From Undaria pinnatifida (Eukaryota; Sar; Phaeophyceae; Laminariales; Alariaceae): DNA of 64,000 nt. Shown here one piece after another: positions 56,445 through 64,000 of the stretch; within the stretch, counting starts at the first letter, position 1, and each line of letters opens with the position of its first letter. The stretch covers positions 14,859,453-14,923,452 of the forward strand of contig JABAKD010000029.1 of the NCBI GenBank assembly GCA_012845835.1. Direction: 5' to 3'. The notes below the pieces were generated by a model. The model ran no database searches, had not been told where the DNA came from, and was given only the letters and a program-made list of their open reading frames with translations. A program made the position numbers and the translations under genes.

Positions 56445-58485
56445 TAGTATAATTCGAAGTATGGTCCCACGGCTATACGACTATGCATTAAATGAGTACC
56501 CCCCCCCATATAGCGTTTTTGAGTACTTCGTCCCACTAATAATGGATCTCCGTAGGTAACTTGCTTAATAGAATGTACAAAATATATTTTCTTGTTGGTG
56601 GGTGAGTAGGTCCTTATGTCCTTCTGTCCATTTTCTTGGCATTGGTGTACTCCTAAAATTCACATACATGTTGCGATCAACTTGCGCACGGAAAGCTTTG
56701 TCTAACTCCCGCTATCTCCCGCTCATACCTAAACCCCGCCCGCAATCTTCCGCTATGGCAAGGCAAGGAGGAAACAAAATGCGACTTATCAGTGTTATGG
56801 TTCAGATCCAGAAACGGTTCCGAGTGCTTTGTGGTTCGAAGTGGAGAGACTTGTACGATGATGTAAAGCGAAATCAAAAGGCTAGGATGATATTATTGTA
56901 TACCGGAAAAAAAACTAATGTACATTCGACGGGAAAAAATGTTTCCACGGATTATTATGTTGGCCAGCATGCCAAGCCAGATAGCTCTAGGGTGGTGGGC
57001 AATGCGCATGTTATACATGCATGTAAACACGACGATGGCGATGTTTTACAAGGTGCAAAAGTCGACCATAAGCAATAGTTAATAACCATTCTGCACAACA
57101 CGTAGCAACAGTACTGTACCAAAGGAGGAGTGGGGCCAGGGGGACAGAAACAATCTGGCCTACATTCAGATCTATGAATAACGGAAGGAACGATTCCGAG
57201 TCGATTGCAGTGGAGAAGTCTTAGAAGACGTGCACGGATGGGATCCAAATACAGGTGTAGAACATTTAGTTGTTTTCGGCAGAATCTGGCCTCCCCACCC
57301 ATGTACACCGGGGACAGAACATGCCACATGTCAGCCTTGACATAAATAACCCCGGAGCATGGACATACATAATACACAGCAGTCAGTACATAGTCCAGCG
57401 CACATATATATATGTAAACGTATGACAATGTGAAGATTAAGATTTTTTTTGTCATGGGCGATTTTACAAGGTACACATCATCGCGACCACACACAGCCTC
57501 GTGGAATACAAGAAGAGTTGTTTGGGAATCCAAATCTTTTCTCGACGCACGCATTCCGCGTGGCCACACGTACTATTGGTGCGCTCCTCGTGGTTGCTGT
57601 TCTGTTCTGCAGGCGAGCGAGTAAAACCGTTCTTGTTCTGCGCACGGAACAACTACATCGTATCGCACCCTGCAAACGGAAGGAGTCTTTCAGGTTATTA
57701 TTTTGAATTTTTATTGAACAAAGCGGACACAACCCTCTCCCCGCTATATAACGATGGACACACACACTCTGATTTTTGTGTATACATGAACACTGCTGTG
57801 CCGAACTATGTAGTACTGGCTTTCCGAATCGTTTTGTTGTTATTGTTTTTCCCGAATCATTAGTGAGCTCCACACAAACTCATCTTTTGCCGGGTGATAA
57901 TGATAATTTTTCGCTCCATGCTGTGTTAGGTCTCGAAGCCAAGCGTGTTATCTAATTTGACAGAGTGTACGCCACAAGCAAGCATCGTCAAGCCTGATCG
58001 CGACGACTGCTGCGTACGGCGGTAGAGGTGCGCCGTTCATTGTGTTTCTGAGGTTTTTGAGAAGAGGATGAGAGGCATACGCCACCCAAAATACTGATTT
58101 GGAGATAAAGAAAAGCGCTACTGTTAATAGTAGATACTGTAGACTACTGTGTTTACCCGATTAAGAATACCAATCCATGGCCTAGGTACCGCAAACAATG
58201 AAAAGTATTGCTGAACAAGATTAAGGAGCGCAGTGGATTAAAAGAAAAAAAAACATTTCAGACAAAAAAAAAAGTGCCACCTCTAGGGCAGCACGCGCCT
58301 GGCGCCAGAGGCGATGATCAACAAAATTGCATGACGATTTTGTGAGGGGGGGCTGAGCCACGTACACCTCCCGCACGCCACATATGATACTGTACTGGTG
58401 ATACCCGTACGAGCAGTAGCAAAGAAAGTAGTCATCGTGTGCGCGAGAAACATACCTGGTATCAATGTATTAGATCATAGACAAA
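56445..58485. other. Anonymous, two unrecognised ORFs
   Basis: A 158-codon plus frame at 56602-57078 contains QIQKRFRVLCGSKWRDLYDD. A 204-codon minus frame overlaps it at 56955-57569 and is Cys-rich and hydrophobic. I recognise neither, and the overlap means at most one is real. Confidence 0.35.
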
Positions 58486-58489
58486 TGAT

Positions 58490-58880
58490 GTGTGGGGGGA
58501 GGTCATAGTCATTTGTTGCTTGCCTTAGTCATTTGACCATACCATTGACCACACATTCCTTTCGAGACCGAGCACCGTTCCTACTACTCCTAGTAGAGAC
58601 ACCTCCAACCTTTGGGCGCTCGTTACGCTTTCTCCATATATACTATTAATACATGAAAACTGTTTGATTATGCTATCCCCATCCTGCTTCGCCGTCTGCG
58701 GCCACCATCTATCTCCTAGGATAGCGATCGTTTTCTCGCTACTCTCTCTAGTCTATCAGACTCTTCCATGTCACATACGTCTAATTTCCTCATCTTCTCC
58801 TCTATTGCATCCCGTTCCTCCTTGTACATTTCACATTCCCCTACTATGTGGGCCCCTGCATTGTGATCGGGGGCGGAGAC
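58490..58880 (-). mobile_element. Second LINE-like family, 3' fragment, copy 2
   Basis: The minus frame reads LCVSAPDHNAGAHIVGECEM then YKEERDAIEEKMRKLD. The C...H...H...EC-x-x-Y-x-x-x-R layout is the usual C-terminal zinc-knuckle region after reverse transcriptase in non-LTR elements. The downstream part is shared with 45640-46000. It abuts an ATGAT microsatellite. Confidence 0.6.
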
Positions 58881-58888
58881 ACAGAGTG

Positions 58889-59066
58889 GCATGACATGAC
58901 ATGATATGATATAATATGATATGATATGATATGATATGGTATGACATGACATGATATGATATGATATGATATGATATGATATGGTATGATATGATATGGT
59001 ATGATATGATATGATATGATATGATTTGATATGATATGATATGGTACGATATGATATGATATGATA
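58889..59066 (+). repeat. (ATGAT)n pentanucleotide microsatellite
   Basis: About 35 units of ATGAT with occasional ATGAC and ATGGT variants, directly next to the LINE-like fragment. Confidence 0.92.
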
Positions 59067-59344
59067 GCTCAGACCCGGTGGTGAAGATTGGGGGTACCCC
59101 CTACAGCCCCCTACCTACCGGAGCCTTGATCTACTACTACTTCCTGTGTTTTCACATTCATTCGTTCATCGTCCCTGGAGAGTTACAACATGAAAAAAAA
59201 AAAAATACACTCCAGTTGTGAGGTCGAAGATTTTGATTTTGTCGAAACTCGCCTTTGCAAGCTCGATATATATGGGGTTTTTATCTAGTGCCCTCGTCAT
59301 GAAGAAGGGAACACAGTCTGGCACACATGTAATAATGTATGTTC

Positions 59345-59455
59345 GTTTTTGTTTTGTTTTTTCACAAACACATCCACTTTCCAGCTTCGGGACAAGCCGT
59401 GGTCACAGGTGTCGTCCCTTCCGCCCCCCCGGCTCTTGTCTTCAATTCACAAGGT
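59345..59455 (-). mobile_element. SINE fragment, 3' part only
   Basis: It contains the tail and the part from CTTCGGGACAAGCCGTGGTC to GGCTCTTGTCTTCAATT (plus-strand reading). The tRNA-like head is missing, so it is a 5'-truncated copy. It is flanked closely by two copies of the dispersed GTGAG-TCGA repeat (59200 and 59641). Confidence 0.75.
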
Positions 59456-59740
59456 TCTGAGTGGACTAGTATTTCATACTTCTTTTTTTGTGGTAGTAGT
59501 CTTCCTGTAATCTCGCTGACATATTTGTTTTCTTATTGCCGAGTTACCCGAGGATCCACATGTGTATGTGGAGCATTATAATTCTTCTGTTACATTATTA
59601 TCGTTGTCCTCCGACAATATAGCGTATAGACTACATATGTAAAAATCGATCTCACAGCTGGAGGAGTGTATTTTAATTTTCATAATATATATGTACAAGA
59701 AATAAATGTACCTCCGATCTAAACAGAGAATCCTTCCATA

Positions 59741-60180
59741 AAGCAGCAGCAGCAGCAGCAGCAGCAGTATGTCTCCTATTAACACTATTAATACTATTAT
59801 TATGTTGTTGAAGCGTTGCCGACTTTCGGCCGAGATCACGGCCACTCTCCTCCCGGTTCACGGCGGCGAAACATTGGCAAAATATCGGTCCGAAACAAAC
59901 GTCGGATCCGCCAGAGAACACACGGACGGGACAACATGAACCAACCAACACCATCGCCCCCCTTGTCTTCTCCACATCGTCACCATCATCACCACCACTA
60001 CTATCGCCATCCTCACCAACACCGTCACCTCCACCATCACCAGGACCATCACTACGAAGGAGGCGATGGTGTGGTTGTAGGATGATGATGATGATGATCA
60101 TGATGATGATGATGATGATGACGATCATGATGATGATGATGATGATGACGATGATGATGTTGATGTCGTTGATGATGATG
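59741..60180 (+). repeat. (CAG)n and (ATG)n microsatellites
   Basis: (CAG)n lies at 59741-59767, CAC/CAT-rich sequence at 59975-60055, and GATGAT runs at 60083-60180. Open frames across them are repeat translations. Confidence 0.85.
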
Positions 60181-60675
60181 CTATCTCATTACTTATCGTC
60201 GCCAACATCGTTCAGTCTATAGTATATATACACATATACACATACATATTATATTAATAACATACATGTCCAGGCTTGTACTGGTACCAGGGAGGCTCAA
60301 CATTGACTAAATAATACGAAAAATAACCGTGATATACATATATTCATCCTCCGATGGATGGGGAAAAATCCTGCAACAGCTTACCACCCTTCCGCGTATT
60401 TTCATACATAGTAGTGTCAGGTCATGTGTCGATTTAACTCAATTGCATTCATTCGTAATCTAGTAAAAGGTCTATTACGGAGGACGATAGTAAATAGGAC
60501 CAAATATTGTTAGTAAAAAAGGGTGAATATAAAGGTTTTTGTATTCACCGTAGGTCCTATTTACTAGGGTCCCCCGATGAGCCGTATAGTTTTGTAATCT
60601 ACGGAGACATGATTCGTGATTCACCTATGTACGAGCGTTGTAGGATACTTGGTATTGGGAAATTAGTGTTTTCTG
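60181..60675. other. Anonymous AT-rich sequence
   Basis: A near-inverted pair around TAGGACCTACGG-type words occurs at 60480-60575 (AATAGGACC... and ...GGTCCTATTTACTA). No gene was seen. Confidence 0.4.
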
Positions 60676-60867
60676 TCATTGTTGTTGTCGTTGTTCTCGC
60701 ATTAACTCGCATAATCAAGTCCGTGGTCACAGGACAGGCTCCAGTCTCTCTGGAGCTGAGGAATACCCCAGGGAAAAACACAAACCAAAGGTGGTACACG
60801 CATATATCACAGCTGACGCAATTCATGCCTCCACCAGAAACATAGAAAAGTGGAATCGGGAGTCAAC

Positions 60868-61180
60868 TTTTTTTTTCTTTTTTTTTCTTTGCACACTTTC
60901 ACTTTCCAGCTTCTGGACAAGCCGTGGTCATAGGTGTCATCCCTTCTCCTCCCCGGTTCTTGCCTTCAATTTTATCGCGCATAGGGTTCAGCAATCCCAC
61001 TGTTCGTCGATTGTTCATCGAGTGTTGCTAACTCACGCTCTCGCGCTTTCCGCAAGTCAATTTGTCCACAAGAAACAGTCCCAACGAATTTATACGAGTA
61101 TGCACTCGGCGGGGCTCGAACTCACAAAACTGACCTATACCAGGCTCGAGGATAACCTGATACGCCACCAGGGCGACCGG
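60868..61180 (-). mobile_element. tRNA-derived SINE, copy 6, nested in LINE copy 3
   Basis: Full-length SINE inserted in the LINE 3' UTR between AATCGGGAGTCAA and CTACGATGTGCCAGG, which are contiguous in LINE copy 2 (GGGAGTCAGTCTACGATG). No clear target duplication. It shows SINE activity after this LINE inserted. Confidence 0.88.
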
Positions 61181-61703
61181 ATGGTATGAACCTACGATGT
61201 GCCAGGTCATACTGGTGCATACGTCTCACCACTCGCGCCTGGAAAAACCGACTATACTGCTTGTCACCAAAGAAAGACTACCACGTATATATTGCACGTA
61301 GTACCTATCACTACGCGTACGCACGACAGGCGCAAGTCAATTGGAAAAAATAAACAAAGAAAAGAAGAGAAGGTAAAGGAAAGGAAAGACAAGACAAGAA
61401 AGCGAAAAAACGAAAAAGGATGAAAAAAAAAAGGCAAGAAAAGCAAGAAAAAAACAATACAAGAAGAGAAAGCAGGGAAAGGAAAAGAAAAAAAATGTTA
61501 TACTAGCAGACCGTAGGAACTGACTAAAGACGGCATTGAGCTCATAGAGGGTATCAAGTGCATCGTCAATGGCACTGGGGAGAAAACGCAACATGGCGAA
61601 GAAGTCAGGGCGGTCTTATGCTATCTTGTGACGGCCATTGGAAGGCCCGCAAATTTCAAGACGATGATGGCCAGACCCAGACTTCAGTCTCTTGAGCATG
61701 ACG

Positions 61704-63269
61704 CCCCCCCTTCCCCCCTCCCCCCCTCCCCCGCTCCCCCCTCGCCCCTCCCCCCCTCCTCCCTTTCCCCTCCCCCCTCCCCCCTCCCCCCCTCCCCCCT
61801 CCCCCCCTCCCCCCTCCCCCCCTCCACCCCTCCCCCCTCCCCCCCTCCCCCCTCCCCCCCTCCCCCGTCCCCCCCTCCCCCCCTTCCCCCATCCCCCCTC
61901 CCCCCCTCCCCCTCTCCCCCCCACCCCCTCCCCCCTTCCCCCCTTTCCCCCTTTCCCCCTTTCCCCCTTTCCCCCTCCCCCCCTCCCCCCCTTCCCCCTC
62001 CCTCCCTCCCCCCTCCCCCCCTCCCCCCTCCTCCCCTGCCCCCTCCCCCCCTCTCCCCCCCCCCCCTTCCCTCATCCCCCCTCCCCCCTCCCCCCCTCCC
62101 CCCCTCCCTCCTCCCCCCCTTCCCCCCTCCCCCCCTCCCCCCTTCCCCCACTTCCCCCTCCCCCCCTCCCCCCCTCCCCCCTCCCCCCTTGCCCCCTGCC
62201 CCCCTCTCCCCTCCCTCAATCCCCCCTCCCCCCTTTCCCTCATCCCCCCTCCCCCCTCCCCCTCTCCCCCTCTCCCCCCCTCCCCCCCTCCCCCCCTCCC
62301 CCCTCCCCCCCTCCCCCCTCCCCCCCTCCCCCCCTCCCCCCTCCCCCCCTCCCCCCTCCCCCCCTCCCCCCCTCCCCCCTCCCCCCCTCGCCACTTCCCC
62401 CCTCCCCCCATCCCCCAACCCCCTTCCCCTTCCCCTCTCCCCCCCCTCCCCCCCTCCCCCTCTCCTCCCTCCCCCCCTTCCCCTCTCCGCCTCCCCACCT
62501 TCCTGCTCCCCCCCCCCCCCCCCCCCTTTCCCCCCTTCCCCCCTCCCCCCCCCCCCCTCCCCCCGCCCCCCTCCCCCCCCCCTCCCCCCTTCCCCCCTCC
62601 CCCCTCCCCCGTCCCCCCCCGCCTCCCCCCCTCCCCCCTCCCCCCCTCCCCCCTCCCCCCGCTCCCCCCTTCCCCCCTCCCCCCTCCCCCCCTTTCCCCC
62701 TCCCCCCCTCCCCCCCTCCCCCCCTCCCCCCTCCCTCCCTCCCTCCCTTCCCCCATCCCCCCTCCCCCCCTCCCCGTCTCCCCCCCTTCCCCCGTCCCCC
62801 CCTTCCCCCCTCCCCCCCTCCCCCCCTCCCCCCCTCCCCCCTTCCCCCTCCCCCCTCCCCCCGCTCCCCCCTCCCCCCCTCCCCCCTCCCCCCTCCCCTC
62901 ATCCCCCCTTTCCCCCTCCCCCCCTCCCCCCCTCCCCCCCTCCCCCCTCCCTCCCTCCCCCCCTTCCCCCATCCCCCCTCCCCCCCTCCCCGTCTTCCCC
63001 CCTTTCCCCGTCCCGCCCTTCCCCCTCCCCCCCTCCCCCCCTCCCCCCCTCCTCCCCTCCCCCCTCCCCCCTCCCCCCTCCCGCCGATCCCCCCTCCCCC
63101 CCTCCCCCCTCCCCCCTCCCCCCTCCCCTCATCCCCCCTTCCCCCATCCCCCCTCCCCCCCTCCCCGTCTTCCCCCCTTTCCCCGTCCCCCCCTTCCCCC
63201 TCCCCCCCCTCCCCCCCTCCCCCCCTCCTCCCCTCCCCCCTCCCCCCTCCCCCCCTCCCCCCTCCCCCC
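61704..63269 (-). repeat. 1.57-kb G/A tract (C/T on plus) inside the LINE ORF
   Basis: The tract is built from runs of C5-C8 separated by single T or TT on the plus strand, with rare G and A. The G strand is the LINE sense strand. Several frames are open throughout, giving Gly/Arg/Glu frames on minus and Pro/Ser/Leu frames of up to 609 codons on plus. These are compositional and are not separate genes. Confidence 0.92.
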
Positions 63270-63748
63270 GGCCGCTTAGAGATGCCAACGGTGGATGGCG
63301 CTGCCGCAGTCTTTGCGCGTCGCTCTGCAGCTTTGCGTCTCTCCGTTTCATGCCAGTTCCGCATGAACAACTCGGCTCCCTCCTCTACTCGTCGAAACCA
63401 TCTGCCAGCCTTGTGAGCAGCCTTTCGCCACCCTTCGAATTTCATTCCAAAGACTGACATATTCTCCTTCAGATGCACCAACCAGTTCTTCTCTTGCCCC
63501 CCTGAGTAGCCCTTACCCCCAACAAGCTCCCCAAACATCACCCTCTGTGGCAGACGATCCTCCCCCATACGTGCTACGAATCCCGCAAACAATATCCTCC
63601 GTTTGCGCACTATCGCCTCTATGCTCTCGGAAGCTGTCTTGGCAAACGCGTCGGCGTACGATAGGGTGTGGTCGTCGCGCTTCCGATTCCGCCATCCGAG
63701 GCGTCGGAGGAGCATGAAGTGGTGAACCCGTCGTAGCCTGTCATAGTC
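63270..63748 (-). pseudogene. LINE ORF, C-terminal fragment of copy 3
   Basis: The frame from about 63715 encodes [40 protein letters not shown] and [20 protein letters not shown], then enters the G-rich tract. It is colinear with copies 1 and 2. The frame is intact here, but all upstream catalytic domains are missing. Confidence 0.8.
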
Positions 63749-64000
63749 TTTCTATTGGATGATGGTGTGTTGTCCGAATGTCAACCACCCCGCTGGAAAT
63801 ATGCCTTCTACGGTATGTACGGTATGTTTAGTTCTGGGTTGATTCCGATGGGGTATACGCCCTTTATATCAGTCTTGGTTTGGTCCAGATTTTGCCCCAG
63901 ATTTGTGGGTGGCTTCTGGCCGATCTTGACTCATCCCATGTCTTGATTGTGATAATATACTCGGATGAACGCGACAATAATATAATGGATTCTTCTACAT
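63749..64000. other. Window end, no feature seen
   Basis: Sequence flanking the truncated 5' end of LINE copy 3. It is too short to classify. Confidence 0.4.

Larger units (their letters stand above)
60681..63748 (-). mobile_element. LINE, copy 3 (5'-truncated, with giant G-rich tract and nested SINE)
   Basis: The 3' end on the minus strand is (AAC)n near 60690-60681. The 3' UTR is split by a SINE at 60868-61180. The purine run at about 61340-61495 is kept. The ORF part runs from 63748 (at the codons for DYDRLRRVH) to the G-rich tract at 63269-61704. The tract is about ten times longer than in copies 1 and 2. Confidence 0.86.

Noticed and set aside
61628..63457. Plus-strand frames of 609 and 574 codons rich in Pro, Ser and Leu
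   Set aside because: They are translations of the C/T strand of the G-rich tract inside LINE copy 3. The opposite strand is the coding strand of the LINE.

Overview
The window is nuclear DNA from a eukaryote. It has GT-AG introns, long GC-rich exons set in very long introns, tRNA-derived SINEs, non-LTR retrotransposons, short DNA transposons and many micro- and minisatellites. No bacterial-style gene packing is present. The host protein resembles plant-type SMG7 in its N-terminal layout and is rich in Gly, Ser, His, Ala and Gln. That, with the long repeat-filled introns, would fit a photosynthetic stramenopile such as a brown alga. The taxonomic guess is inference only.

Positions 1-28304 hold, as far as I can tell, one minus-strand gene: an SMG7/EST1-family protein of nonsense-mediated mRNA decay and telomere biology. 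I could join eleven exons (28304 down to 390) with matching splice phases into about 1,275 codons; the 3' end is unresolved. Exon 1 (28206-28304) and exon 2 (17987-18112) are separated by about 10 kb, and exon 2 and exon 3 (8403-8756) by about 9 kb. These two giant introns are filled with SINEs, TTAA-flanked MITEs, fold-back elements and satellites. Around exons 2, 3 and 8 the introns also contain degenerate copies of the adjoining exon edge with its splice site.

Positions 28305-64000 are mostly mobile-element territory, and I found no convincing host gene there. Three 5'-truncated copies of one LINE family lie at 28956-30443 (+), 49885-52711 (-) and 60681-63748 (-). All carry a G-rich tract inside the C-terminal part of the ORF; it is about 96, 150 and 1,566 bp long in the three copies. 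The third copy has a SINE inserted in its 3' UTR. A second LINE-like family, a tRNA-like repeat with direct terminal repeats, a 42-44 bp minisatellite and other dispersed repeats fill most of the rest. A 9-base motif, TACCTGGTA or its complement, recurs about two dozen times across the window.

All calls were made by eye from the sequence. No database search or alignment was run, so family names rest on recognised motifs.
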